From Phorcus lineatus (Eukaryota > Mollusca > Gastropoda > Trochida > Trochidae): a stretch of 64,000 nucleotides of DNA. Under the pieces are notes generated by a model. The model did not search any database. It was not told where the DNA came from and worked only from the letters and a program-made list of their open reading frames with translations. Within the stretch, counting starts at the first letter, position 1, and the number at the start of each line of letters is the position of its first letter. The stretch covers positions 49,873,877 to 49,937,876 of the forward strand of contig OV121081.1 in the NCBI GenBank assembly GCA_921293015.1, given 5' to 3'. The position numbers were made by a program, and so were the translations under genes. Shown one piece after another: positions 1-13,400 of the stretch.

Positions 1-3000
1 CCAGGATATTTCAACACCTTGATTACATATTACCCACTTAAAAACCAGAAGGAAGCGCCTTTACTTCAGACTTGGCAAACACATATGTCAGATAAAAAAA
101 CCCAGGAAAGTAGAATTCAGGAAAGTAAAGAGACACGAAGGAACATTAGACTGTTGACTGAAAATCTACGAGACCTTGGCATGAAAATAATTGAAGCACC
201 CGATTGTATCTACAACTACTTTGTAGAAGCTGGACTTGAAAAAGAAGTCAGTGTAGTTACCCCAGAATATGTGATGTCTTTTTTGAAATCTCATGAAGAG
301 GAGGGTCATGACAAATGTATGATTGGAAATTTGCCAAAGAACATCAAGGATACCACTTTGAAATCGGTATCTACTGCAAAACGGATCATAGATTTTGTTG
401 TGAAAGGAGAATCATTTGCTTCAGAAATATGTGGATTACCATTGGCTGTTACAATGTCTGAAATCCTGACTGTCTTTAAAAGTTCTGATCAGTTGATTGT
501 CAGCAAGTTTTCTGACCTATTGGAAAAAGTTCCTAAATTGGTTATTCATAGTATTTTGACAAAGTATTTTGCCAAACATGCTCATGACTGTCCTGCTTTG
601 ACACCACTGACTTTAGACTTACTGATAGATCTTCTTCCAAGACTTCTTGATACAACTATTTTCATGACACAGATACCAATACAATGGAATACACATTTTT
701 TAACCAAATCCTGGCTTTCACGCTTTTGGCAGTTCATTGAAGAATGTCTGTCTTTACTTTTAAGAGATCAGAAAATGAACTTGTCTGCCCCTTGGGTTAG
801 AAATCAGTTGCAAATGATTAGCTCATGGTCTCTATTCCCTGCTCTGCATAGTTGTTCAGGTCAACTTTATCTCTATCCACTGACTGAGACTGCAAAAATA
901 TTTGACTTGGACACAGTTTCAGATGAAGGCAGTAGGAAGGCCTTACAAAAACTCAATATACCTGTGTATGAAAGTGGTATCTTGAGGAACGATTATGGAT
1001 TTCCAAGTACTTGTCATTTGAAAATGGCTTCTCATTTGTTTGGAAGCTGGAAAAGACCTGGATCTTTACTGTTTGTTCTTTCAGAAGTTGATTGGACAGA
1101 AGGTTGTCCACTGAAAGAAACTGAGGCAGAACTACTCTTGCAGCATTTATCTAGAAATCAGGATCAGTTGTCTATGGATTTGACCAATGCTCAAAGTAGA
1201 TTGATTAATCTACCGCTCTATTCCAACATTTCAGGGAGATTGGTTCCACTGCAAGGTGCAGCTGTTGTAAGAGGGTCATATTTTTTGCTGAAGACAGGAT
1301 TGGAAGAATTTGAACAACAGACTGGCATAGTCTTTTTGAAGCATTCTCCTCTTCTTGATTATTTGTATTCATATGTAAATAACAAACCAATATCAATCAC
1401 TGAGGTGTATTCCAGGTTCTTGATTCCCCAATTTCACTGTATTCCAAGTCAATTCAGATCTGATCACATCAAGTTTATAAGACAAGAACTTTTGAAGAAG
1501 AGTGACAGTTATAGTGAGGAGCAGAAAAAGCTCATTACTCAGTTGAAGGCTTTGAAGTTTATAGAAACCTCAGATGGAACTCTTCATAGGGCATGTGAAT
1601 TCTACAGCAATGAGGAAGTTTTCTGTACCATGTTGCCTCCTGAAGCATTCCTACCGTCACCATACAATCAGTATGAATGGCAAAGTTTCCTGGTTCTGTT
1701 GGGTCTTCATGCATCTGTTACTGTAGATGACTTTGTTACATTTGCAAAAGTAGTTGAGCGACTTGGTTCTCAAGAAACGTCTTTTTCAAGAGAACTTGCT
1801 AAGAAGTCAGATGTACTGATAAATCATCTGTGGTCAAGAAAAAGCGTTTTGAAAGAAGGACTTCTTCATAGAATAAGAGACATCAAGTTCCTTTGGCCTT
1901 ACAATGTGCGGCTCCAACACAGAATTGGAGAAACTTTAATCAACATCCACCCTCAATTTCAAAAAGCGAAACGTCTTATATGCTTTTCAGAATCGGTTTC
2001 GTTCAGAAAGTTCTTGTGTGTTTGGACCAGCTGTACAATGCTAAGAGAAGAAGCAGATCCCCAATCAATTTTCTGTGGCAATAATTTATCAGTGGCTTAT
2101 TCCCAACTTGGGGTAAATGAAATACCTTCAAACCAGGTGGTTGCCCAGCATGTACAAACTGTGTGTGACTCAGTCATAAGAATGTCCAGAGGAATACCAC
2201 TGCACGATCAGACCCTTCTTGATGTCTTGAAATCTGTCATGACTTCAATCTATGAATATTTTCAAAAACAGAGAGTTTCAGAGCAAGTGAAAGAAAGATT
2301 GAAAAAAACAAAATTTATTTTCTTGTGGGAAGAACAAATATTTGTATCACCTTTGCAAGTAGTGACAGACTTGGACAGTTCAGAAGCCATAAGAGGATAT
2401 CTTTACAGAGGACCCAGACAATTTGGACAGTTCTTTAATCTTTTCCATAACTTTGGGGCATCAGAAACGGCAAATTCTTTTCATTTTGCTCAAGTATTGA
2501 AAGAACTCCAACAGAATGTTCAAACAAATGAACTGAATCCAAATGAACTTAATGTTGCAGAACTTGCAATCCGGCATATGTTTACCCACCTTGAAAGAGA
2601 ACATGAAGAAGGGGATACATTGTTTAAAATTAAAACTCTGTTTCTTCCAGGTACAACAAAAATATTGGTGCCCTCTTCTGAAATGATTTATTGTGACAAT
2701 GACTGCCTTCAGAAACAAGGAAAGAGTCTCAATCTACAGTATTTTGTTGGTTTTGAGAATATTAATATTTATTTTCATAATCCATTGAAAATGATATCTT
2801 ATCTTCCTGAAATTCATCGACCAAAACTTCTTTCAAAAATCTTGCAAGAAGATGTCTCAGAATCCTGTAAGCAAGCAGCATTTGCTGGAAATTTATCACG
2901 TCAGTTTTCTGACAAGATCAAGTCTGCTGAATTTCGATCTGGTTTAGTGCGGTTGATAAATGACTCAAGGTTTCGTAAAGGGAGCAGTGAACTCGGGAAG

Positions 3001-4449
3001 AGTGAATGTGAGAAAATAGAATCTGACCTGGAAAAATTGACTATTTTGGAAGTAAACAACTTGCAAACAGTTATATCTTACCAAGGAAACATTCTTGAAG
3101 GCTCAGAAAAGGATGAAACTTGCTGGAATGATTATACTGGTGGAAATATATGTATTTATTTGGCCTTGAATACCTCCTCAGACAAAAGCTTCATTTGCTT
3201 AAATTTAGCAAGAGCAATAAACAAGTTAACACATAATCAATTGGATGATAATGAATCCTATGTAAGCCATCTTCTTGTTGCTTCAACAGAACCTATTAAA
3301 CAGCTCTTGGACTCTTGGCACATACGTGCCTTTGGTTATTCCAGTAAAGGAAATTCAAGCAGTGCCTATCCACCTCCAGGCAGTATCATTGAGGACAAGT
3401 TTCACTTTATGCTTGACAACAACTTTGGATACTTTGTAGAAGGTGAATATGCTGGATTTGAAGTCTATGATCCCTACATAGATGCACAAGAACCAAAGGA
3501 AAGTGAAGATGAACAGAATTCTGTAGAAACGGACGGAAATGATGGCATATTTTACATCTACGTTATTGTCAGAAAGGTTGTGATGAGAGGAACAACACCA
3601 CTTCAGGGAAGATACCTAATTGAAGGCCGAGATGGACAGAAAAAAGAGGTTTCAGCTACAAAACTCTATAAGTTCATCAGATCGAAAGAAAATTTGAGTT
3701 TAGATCTTGAACCAAGTGAAATCTCAGTAGACCCAGAAACTTATCAATCTCAGAATCTAAAGGATGTCTTAGCTGAAATTAGAAGGACCCTGAAAGATGC
3801 TTGGGCTAATCTGAATGAAAGAGAGAGGAACAGGGTGAAGAAAAGACTTTATCTCAAGTGGCATCCTGACAAAAATCCTAATAGAACAGAATTTTGTACC
3901 GAAGTTTGCAAATACATAGCTATATATGTGGAAAGACTTGAAAATGGTAGAGACCTCTGTGATGATGATGATGTGACTTACAGGAGAAGTACACCATCTC
4001 CAGATTTCACCTGGTTTAGACATTTTGATGCCAGATCCCGAGCTCAAAGGAAATATCAAGACAGATATGAAGAAGAAGTTCGAAATTCAAGGAGCAGAGG
4101 ACGCTACAGTGGATCTGGTTATGGCCACAGCTCCGGCTATGGTGGATCTGGTAACAGCTACAGCTCCGGCTGTGGTGGATCTGGTTACGGCTACAGCACA
4201 GGCTATGGTGGATCTGGTAACAACTACAGCTCCGGCTGTGGTGGATCTGGTTACGTCTACAGCTCAGGCTACAGCTCTGGCTATGGTGGCTCTGGTTATT
4301 CATACCATCATTCTGCTAGATCTGCAGCCCACTCGCACCCTCTGGAGGCAAAGAGATGGTATCGCCAAGCAAAAGCAGATCTTGATGCTGCACAAGAAGC
4401 TCTTGGACTATCTGCAGCCTACAACTGGATTTGCTTCAAATGTCAGCAG
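1..4449 (+). CDS. SACS-like: Sacsin-like gene A, giant penultimate exon (5' end outside window)
   Basis: The frame is open from base 1, so the exon starts upstream; it ends at a CAG|gtatgt donor in phase 0. The 1483 visible codons match the C-terminal part of sacsin: long repeat-region sequence (codons 1-1240), then a J domain at about codons 1255-1317 with the HPD signature (WHPDKNP, bases 3862-3870), a Gly/Ser/Tyr-rich repeat (about 1364-1435), and the first half of a HEPN domain from codon 1446 (HPLEAKRWYRQAK). In the sacsin family the J domain stimulates Hsp70 and HEPN dimerises and binds nucleotide. The N-terminal HSP90-like ATPase expected in the family is not in the visible part and should lie upstream. 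Very long uninterrupted exons are typical of sacsin genes. No stops or frame breaks are seen, so the gene looks functional. Family call is firm; orthology to vertebrate SACS versus a lineage-specific paralogue is not decided. Confidence 0.9.
4090..4308 (+). repeat. In-frame Gly/Ser/Tyr repeat between J and HEPN domains of gene A
   Basis: Within the exon, a repeating block of about 10-12 codons (variants of GYGGSGxxYSSG) occurs about six times, encoding a low-complexity linker rich in Gly, Ser and Tyr with two Cys-Gly-Gly variants. The DNA repeat is a purine/pyrimidine-mixed minisatellite with units near 33-36 bp. It separates the J domain from HEPN. The composition resembles the aromatic-spaced linkers of FUS-like proteins, which is an inference from composition only. 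Confidence 0.85.
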
Positions 4450-4975
4450 GTATGTTCTATATATTTTCAAATTAACATTGTTTTTATTTTTCAAATTACA
4501 ATATTTTCCTCTTCTGTCCAAAAACTCTTTCCCCACATATTGCAGAAAACTGCTCATCCAATTCTTTAAAACATTTCTGTAATATAAGTTTTTCTAACTG
4601 ATCAATGCCTACTAGGAGAAGTTCAGGCGTATGAAACAAGTTCTTAATTTTAAGGGTAAACTCCTATGTTGTCGACTTAGTTGTTCTATAAAGTTTAGAT
4701 TGATCCATTGACAAACAGTTGTTGAGAATGTCAACGACAGGAATCACTGCAGAAAAGCATGTGAATATTAACATGTTAGGAACTAGCTTGTTGTTATATC
4801 ATATAATGGTAGCTTTGGAGCAATATATACCATGTGTTAGATTTAAATTGATTATTAGAAAAAGCACATAACACAGTTAATGTGTTCTAAGTTAAAGATG
4901 AAGAAAAGTGTATGCATAATCTTCTAATATTATTACACTTTACAGTGATGTAAATTTATTTATCTAATTTTTCAG
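4450..4975 (+). other. Intron of gene A splitting the HEPN domain
   Basis: Donor CAG|gtatgt at 4450 and acceptor ttttcag ending at 4975. Removing it joins the two HEPN halves in phase 0 (CFKCQQ to AAEKSLKAM), which fits the sacsin HEPN alignment I know. The sequence is AT-rich with no other feature seen. Confidence 0.85.
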
Positions 4976-5263
4976 GCAGCAGAAAAATCATTGAAAGCAA
5001 TGTTGTACAACTGTGATGTTCAGCGTGCAGACAACACAAGAACACATATCCTCCATGACATTTTGATAGATTTGGGTAACCCAGCCCTGACAAGTCTAGT
5101 GTCCCAGTTGGAGGACATTATCAAGGACTACAACCGACTGCGCTATCCAGACAGATTCAGCTACCCGACCATCCCCGCTGACGTGTACACAGAACAAGAT
5201 GCCAGGACAGCCTGTACCCTGACCGAGAAGATTCTCTCCCTTGTTGAAACAAGTCTGCGATAG
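4976..5263 (+). CDS. SACS-like: Sacsin-like gene A, last exon (HEPN C-terminal half)
   Basis: Follows a ttttcag acceptor and reads 95 codons to TAG at 5261-5263. It begins AAEKSLKAMLYN and contains the family-typical late HEPN segment: a helix ending in RLRYPDRFSYP, then IPADVYTEQDA and the terminal helix. In human sacsin the same order (TRYPDLLPFPQIPND, then a last helix) closes the protein, so this is the natural C-terminus. With the previous exon it gives 1578 visible residues. The HEPN module is the nucleotide-binding, dimerising end of sacsin; whether this copy binds nucleotide cannot be told from the sequence. Confidence 0.9.
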   Translation, partial: AAEKSLKAMLYNCDVQRADNTRTHILHDILIDLGNPALTSLVSQLEDIIKDYNRLRYPDRFSYPTIPADVYTEQDARTACTLTEKILSLVETSLR

Positions 5264-7088
5264 ATGAGGTCCGTTTATCACTTAACTTCATGCGACATAG
5301 TGTATTTTCCATTAATTTCATTTAACTTTGATATGTGCTAAAGTAACATATGTACTATCATCTTACTGATGTCAAAAGTTGTCTTTAATTTTATTAGAAA
5401 TCCCTGAAAATAGAGTATTTTGCTATGTATCATATCTAATAGTATCCTTATGAGGTATTGTCTTTATTGTCAAACTATAAACCTATATTTGGCTCAATTT
5501 GTCTGCAATAGATGAGTTGAAATGTTTTTGTTTAACTAATTGTTATGAGCAAACTCGAGTGAATTTTCAGTATTCACTTGCACCTTCAGTATATCACTAT
5601 AAAAAAATCATTGCTTATTCAAAACATTCAAGAAATTCACTTGTTTAAAAAAATTAATACATTCACATTCTTTAACACAATTAACATTCATTGCAAATTA
5701 ATCTACACTCATGCATCTCTGCCCCAGACACCACTGATAATTAACATGTGTGCAGAATATGACAATCGCTGGGAATCTGCCCTCTTACCTAGACTGTCCC
5801 ACTTCAGTTAGGTTGAATCCTGTATCATTTTTTAAATATTTATTTCATATAAAAATAGATAAAATTCCCAGAAATTAAAACTCAGCTTTTTTGGTTTCAT
5901 TTTGTTATCTTACCATAAATACAATTAATTTAGTAGGTATTCTTATTTTTGTGGAATTTCAATAGATTTTGTTATCAAAGGTTATTATTCGAGAAACAGG
6001 TGTTGGAACCCATTGGTTCAAACTGCATCATTATTTCAACTGTTTAAATGATCTGAAGAATGTTTGATAAAGTATCACATCGCTATTACAGTGTATGGTT
6101 AATCTCATCTGCATTTGCTTTAAATGCATGAAATTTCTATTTATAACTATTTATAATCATGTCTCAATTTTATTATTAAGAAACATATTTGTTTTTAGAT
6201 GAGTTTTGAGTTTAATTTTCAAGGGTAATGGTCTTTGACTTTTTCAATGGTACAGCTGCATACCGAAAGTTTGTTCACTTACCACTGAATCGTAGTGCAA
6301 ATATCATGTAATTTGAGTTTAGCTTGGACGTCAATAGAATAACTTCAGCCTTGTCCCTGTGTAAAATAGCCATTCTAGAACTTATTTATTGTCCAAAAAT
6401 CAAATTTTGGCTTGTTGAAAAAGACAGAAGGGGTCCTATTTTAGAGATTTCAATTTTGTTAAATTTCAATAAAATGTTGCCAAAATATTGACTCTCTGAG
6501 AATATATCAGAACAATCACATTGACTCAGTCCAAAGGAACAATAATGACTAATTTTCAAAGCAATTGATAACTTAAAGAGAAAAATAAAATTAGTGTTTT
6601 TGAAATTTTTACCCCTGGTCACTTCAATGACCTGCGAAAACTGTTACGGTTGATTGTGTGGTATGATAAACTTTTGCCTTAGAGAAAAATGGAAGTGCAC
6701 ATCTATATTGAAAATTCATCATTATGTGTTTCATTTTCGCAATGCAATGCAATGCAACGCAGTGCAACGCTACCCCATACCCGCTACCCAATACCCCAAA
6801 TTACATGATATTTGCACTAGTATACCAAGCTACATGAACAAACTTTTGGTCAGCAGCTGTAGTGTTCGTCTCTGGAGCTGGAGCATAACTCTAAAATGGG
6901 GGACACCTGTTTTAACACTGTAAAAACACTCTCTATTTTTTTATGTTATTTTGTATTTTCATTTTGAAATATTTTCTTTCAGGTTTGAGTTGCTTCAATG
7001 TCAGTTTGGAAGTCAACAGACAGATCTATAGATGTGAACATGTAGCTGGAACAAGGACAGTTATATTGGAAGACTTGTTTGTACAGTT
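5264..7088 (+). other. 3' flank of gene A, probable 3' UTR; no gene seen
   Basis: AT-rich sequence. AATAAA hexamers on the + strand at 6468-6473 and 6584-6589 are candidate poly(A) signals. A small ATGCA/ACGCA microsatellite lies near 6740-6770. A cttttcag-type acceptor near 6970-6980 precedes an open frame to 7176, but no homology or codon pattern supports an exon. Confidence 0.4.
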
Positions 7089-8720
7089 GGATGTTTTATG
7101 GATTATTCTACAAGATTATTCTATTGTTTGTGTATTTATACTTCACTGCAGTTTTGTACAAAAATCACTTGACTAAATTTGATAATATGCTCTCTATAGC
7201 TGTATTACCTATAGTGAAAGATTTTCAATAGAGGAATTACTTATACTGAAGTTGTGTAAATTGCCTTAAAGGGACAGATTTGTTTGATGTGTTCATTTTC
7301 AGCTTGCCTTACATTCTGGAAACTTTTTGAATATTCATGCTGTTCATTGTAAATATACTCGCAGATGGACAGTTACTTTGAATGAAATGTACACTGAAGA
7401 TATTCAGAGAAGAAAATTGCAAACGGGTGGCAAATCCAGAAAGTGAGTGAAATTTTTTAAAGAAATTTCCAGAAACCACTGCCCCTGTAAACAAGTAATA
7501 ATGCAGTTTTGTAAATATTCAGCTTGACATTTAATATTTATTTGAACCTTGTAATAAGGTTAGACATTTTTTATATTGACAGTAGTTAGATAAATATGCT
7601 TGCTGGACAGACAGCAGATAATGTGCACAGTGTATGCTTATCAAAAGTAGCACTATGCTATAGTTTTATGAATTTTCATAGCTTGACCAAAATATTTGAT
7701 AATATGTACAGTTTAATATTTGCATGAGAAACAATTGTGAAATATTCATGTTGAGGCTTTGTAAATATTTTGCAATGCTTAACAGATATTTTTGATGATA
7801 TCTATCAGTGCTCCAGATAATCTACATGTGGTTGTGTAAAAATTTTTTGTTTTGCTGTCTTTATAAATGGACAACGATTTTGTTTGATATGTACAGTAGA
7901 TGATTTCTGTATGACAATTGTAAAGAACTAATGCTGAAGTTTAGTAAACATTTATTAAAAGATTTGTTTGATCACATGTGCTGAGTGAATGCACTATGAG
8001 ACACTTGTGAAATATTCATGCTGTAGAATATTTAAAAACAGACAGATTTGATGTATAATATGTACAGTATGATTTTCGATAGAGTTAAAATTGTAAAATA
8101 TCTAGGCTATATTGAAATATACACGGCTTGACAGATACCATTTAATGATGTGTACAGTGCAAACTTCTGGGTAGACACAACTGTATTCTGCTCTGACCAG
8201 AGACAATTGTGAAATATCCAAGCTGAAGTTTTCTAATGAACCACAATGTACATATATGTTTTATGATATGTATAGTTTAAAACATTCAAGAGACATTTGA
8301 GACATTTATGTTATAATTTTCAGATTAAACTCTTCTAAAATGCTTATGTCACTATTTCATGATATTTGTTAATGGACAGTTTATTTTGTTATGTACAGTG
8401 TAAAATTTTCAGTAGAAACAATTGTGATATATTCAATTTGTAGTTTTCAGAAAAGACACTTGATAACTTTGATTTTACTGTGATTTTGTGATATTCATTA
8501 ATTGACAGATTGATTTGTTTTATGTGCAGTGTGACTTTTTCATATTTTCAGTAAACACCAAAAGATGAATATCCATAGTTGGATACATACATTAAAAGAT
8601 ATACAGTGTGAGATATCCAATAGAGACACTTCTGGGATATCCATTCTGTAGTTTTGTAAATAGCCATTCTTGACTGGAACATTTGGTATAATGTGTTGTA
8701 TATCATCTTAAAATGAGACA
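7089..8720. repeat. Degenerate tandem repeat, about 85-130-bp units, roughly 13-15 copies
   Basis: Successive blocks repeat the order: a gacagattTgtttgat-like word, tatgtacagtgt, a short variable part, gagacaattgtgaaatatt, catgctgtagttttgtaa. Clear copies start near 7690, 7880, 7965, 8050, 8140, 8260, 8385, 8510 and 8590; earlier copies are more decayed. Units are too diverged and too variable in length to be recent. No coding content. Confidence 0.7.
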
Positions 8721-8866
8721 CTTTTTTGTAGTGTTTAATTAAAGGATATCATCCAAATGACTGATCCATCATTGTATAGGTTTCATAGAATACCAATTTT
8801 CTTAGTTTACTTGTATGTGTTTTGTATATGAATATATATATGTGGCTTATTGGTAACCAAATATCT

Positions 8867-9076
8867 GTTTATTTGAGAATGCCAGTATGTTTGTTACTGA
8901 CTTGTGTTTCGGTGTTCATAAAAATAATGTGTTAAAGTTTATTTGAGAATGCCGGTATGTTTGTTAGTGACTTGTGTTTCTGTGTTCATAAAAATAATGT
9001 GTTAAAGTTTATTTGAGAATGCCGGTATGTTTGTTAGTGACTTGTGTTTCTGTGTTCATAAAAATAATGTGTGAAT
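8867..9076. repeat. Three tandem copies of a 70-bp unit
   Basis: gtttatttgagaatgcc starts at 8867, 8937 and 9007, exactly 70 bp apart. Copies 2 and 3 are nearly identical and copy 1 differs at a few bases, so the array is young compared with the flanking degenerate repeat. Confidence 0.9.
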
Positions 9077-10457
9077 GTTTGTCAACGGCTTTCAGATGTG
9101 TACAGATTTCTTCTTTCTCTATTGGGTATTTCTGTGTAGAGTGTGTATATGATAATGAACATTGATGTCAATGATGTTGTATAAATATTACTGTATAAAG
9201 TGTCTTTTGAATTGTTTTACTCAATATGGTTTTAGTGAAATATATATTGTCCACCAGTTTTATCATTCTATATGTGTACTTATTTTACTAATTGAAAACA
9301 AATTTGTAATGCTTAATTTTTTGACAAATCAATAGATAGTAACATTTACAAACTATATGATTTTTATCCATATATTGGTAAAAGGAATATTTGTAAACCA
9401 AATACATTTATTGTTTCCTTCTTTTTCAAACATACAGTGATGTACATTATTTCTTCTCAGTTAAATGTGGATTATCATGTGTCATTATGTAGATAGTCAC
9501 ATATTCAATTGTACACAATAGACTAGATATGTATTAAAATAATATCTACAAAAGGGACCCTTATTTTGTAGTTATGTATGGTAAAAACAGGCTGTGTATC
9601 AAGTGACTCTTTAATAGTTGCTTGATACTTTTTGAGATAGGAATAAATGATCCTAGAATTATCATGTTTATGTTTTATTGATTTAATAATCACTAAATCT
9701 GAGAAACCACAATGTCAAAAAATGATAAAATCACGAAAAAAACAGATGTCAAGAATGATTTTTGTAGAAACTCCAGAAAAACATACTTGTAATGTGGTGC
9801 ATAAGATTCATAGAGTTTTTGTTTGCATAGTTTTGTGAATTATGTTAGGAGCAAGATGTGACATTATTCAAAGTTTATCAATTGATATTGTTCTCTTCTT
9901 GATATTTCTTTGAAGAATGCACTTATAAGATGTCAGTTAGGAGAGATTGACCGGTGTCAGAAAGAATCTTGTAAATAATGCTTTTAAGTTGATCCATACT
10001 TCACTGTGTTTATGTTAATTTGATTATTCTTTGTTTTTTTCCAGATATGTACAAAGTCTATTTATATAACTGGAAACCATGTTGATATATCTATGCTCAA
10101 AATTGACATTTGAAAACTATCATATTTTCATATGTAAGTTTTCTTTTTAATTTGAAAACCCAATTGTACATCAATCCTTTTAATATATGTAACTTTGTAC
10201 AAACATTCTTATCATTTTTTAAGTGTAAATTATTCATGATAGTCCATCTAAATTCATATTTATGTACATGTATCAAGTGTCTGCTTTAGGAGCTTTGCAA
10301 AACAAACATTGATATTATCTGATGTACAAGATTTCTTGGTAAAGTTGACTGGAGTATATGTGCTCACTTTTAAAATTTGGAAACTATTCTATAACACTTA
10401 AAATCTATTATTCAATCCGTTTAATGCATGTGGATTTGTACAAAGTGTCCTCTTACC
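9077..10457. other. AT-rich intergenic sequence; weak ~270-bp duplication near its end
   Basis: No gene is seen. Two diverged copies of a block (gtacaaag, then a cat-aaaactat core, then tcaatcc-tttaat-atgt and ttgtacaaa) start near 10040 and 10320, just before the satellite array. They may be an old relative of the satellite's edge. Confidence 0.4.
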
Positions 10458-13400
10458 AAATTGTATATTTAAAATGTATGAACATGTATAGAGCTATAAC
10501 TAGAGAAAGACTTAAGTGAATTGTATATTTTATAATGTATGAACATGCACAGAATTTTAACTTAAAAAAGACTAAGAAGTGAATTATATATTTCATAATG
10601 TATGAACATGTACAGAGTTATAACTTGAGAAAGACTAAGAAATGAATTGTATATTTTATAATGTATGAACATGTATAGAATTATAACTTGAGAAAGACTT
10701 AGAAGTGAATTGTATACTTAAAATGTATGAACATGTATAGAGTTATAACTTGAGAAAGACTAAGAAGTGAATTGTATATTATATAATGTATGAACATGTA
10801 TAGAGTTATAACTTGAGAAAGACTTAGAAGTGAATTGTATACTTAAAATGTATGTACATATACAGAGTTATAACTTGAGAAAGACTAAGAAATGAATTGT
10901 ATATTTTATAATGTATGTACATGTATAGAGTTATAACTTGAGAAAGACTAAGAAGTGAATTGTATATTTTATAATGTATGAACATGCACAGAGTTATAAC
11001 TTGAGAAAGACTAAGAAGTGAATTGTATATTTCATAATGTATGAACATGTATAGAGTTATAACTTGAGAAAGACTTAGAAGTGAATTGTATACTTAAAAT
11101 GTATGTACATATACAGAGTTATAACTTGAGAAAGACTAAGAAGTGAATTGTATATTTTATAATGTATGAACATGTATAGAGTTATAACTTGAGAAAGACT
11201 AAGAAATGAATTGTATATTTTATAATGTATGAACATGTATAGAGTTATAACTTGAGAAAGACTTAGAAGTGAATTGTATATTTTATAATGTATGAACATG
11301 CACAGAGTTATAACTTGAGAAAGACTAGGAAGTGAATTGTATATTTTATAATGTATGAACATTTACAGAATTTTAACTTAAAAAAGACTAAGAAGTGAAT
11401 TTTATACTTAAAATGTATGTACATATACAGAGTTATAACTTGAGAAAGACTAAGAAGTGAATTGTATATTTTATAATGTATGAACATGTATAGAGTTATA
11501 ACTTGAGAAAGACTAAGAAATGAATTGTATATTTTATAATGTATGAACATGTATAGAGTTATAACTTGAGAAAGACTAAGAAGTGAATTGTATATTTTAT
11601 AATGTATGAACATGCACAGAGTTATAACTTGAGAAAGACTAAGAAGTGAATTGTATATTTTATAATGTATGAACATGTATAGAGTTATAACTTGAGAAAG
11701 ACTTAGAAGTGAATTGTATACTTAAAATGTATGTACATATACAGAGTTATAACTTGAGAAAGACTAAGAAGTGAATTGTATATTTTATAATGTATGAACA
11801 TGTATAGAGTTATAACTTGAGAAAGACTAAGAAATGAATTGTATATTTTATAATGTATGAACATGTACAGAGTTATAACTTGAGAAAGACTTAGAAATGA
11901 ATTGTATATTTAAAATGTATGAACATGTACAGAGTTATAACTTGAGACAGACTAAGAAATGAATTGTATATTTTATAATGTATGAACATGTATAGAGTTA
12001 TAACTTGAGAAAGACTTAGAAGTGAATTGTATACTTAAAATGTATGTACATATACAGAGTTATAACTTGAGAAAGACTAAGAAATGAATTGTATATTTTA
12101 TAATGTATGTACATGTATAGAGTTATAACTTGAGAAAGACTAAGAAGTGAATTGTATATTTTATAATGTATGAACATGCACAGAATTTTAACTTAAAAAA
12201 GATTAAGAAGTGAATTGTATATTTTATAATGTATGTACATATAGAGAGTTATAACTTGAGAAAGACTAAGAAATGAATTGTATATTTTATAATGTATGAA
12301 CATGTATAGAGTTATAACTTGAGAAAGACTTAGAAGTGAATTGTATATTTTATAATGTATGAACATGTACAGAGTAATAACTTGAGAAAGACTAAGAAGT
12401 GAATTGTATATTTTATAATGTATGAACATTTACAGAATTTTAACTTAGAAAAGACTAAGAAGTGAATTTTATACTTAAAATGTATGTACATATACAGAGT
12501 TATAACTTGAGAAAGACTAAGAAATGAATTGTATATTTTATAATGTATGAACATGTATAGAGTTATAACTTGAGAAAGACTTAGAAGTGAATTGTATACT
12601 TAAAATGTATGTAAATAGACAGATTTATAACTTGAGAAAGACTAAGAAATGAATTGTATATTTTATAATGTATGAACATGTATAGAGTAATAACTTGAGA
12701 AAGACAGAAGTGAATTGTATACTTAAAATGTATGTACATATACAGAGTTATAACCTGAGAAAGACTAAGTAGTGAATTGTATATTTTATAATGTATGTAC
12801 ATATACAGAGTTATAACTTGAGTAAAGACTAAGAAGTGAATTGTATATTTTATAATGTATGAACATGCACAGAATTTTAACTTAAAAAAGATTAAGAAGT
12901 GAATTGTATATTTTATAATGTATGTACATATAGAGAGTTATAACTTGAGAAAGACTAAGAAATGAATTGTATATTTTATAATGTATGAACATGTATAGAG
13001 TTATAACTTGAGAAAGACTTAGAAGTGAATTGTATATTTTATAATGTATGAACATGTACAGAGTAATAACTTGAGAAAGACTAAGAAGTGAATTGTATAT
13101 TTTATAATGTATGAACATTTACAGAATTTTAACTTAGAAAAGACTAAGAAGTGAATTTTATACTTAAAATGTATGTACATATACAGAGTTATAACTTGAG
13201 AAAGACTAAGAAATGAATTGTATATTTTATAATGTATGAACATGTATAGAGTTATAACTTGAGAAAGACTTAGAAGTGAATTGTATACTTAAAATGTATG
13301 TACATAGACAGATTTATAACTTGAGAAAGACTAAGAAATGAATTGTATATTTTATAATGTATGAACATGTATAGAGTAATAACTTGAGAAAGACAGAAGT

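Noticed and set aside
4016-4303. Antisense frame rich in Cys, His and Ser over the Gly/Ser/Tyr repeat
   Set aside because: It is the complement of the coding minisatellite.
6943-7176. Open frame after a good splice acceptor downstream of gene A
   Set aside because: No donor, homology or codon signal; the gene A stop and HEPN end are natural, so it is probably 3' UTR or non-coding DNA.
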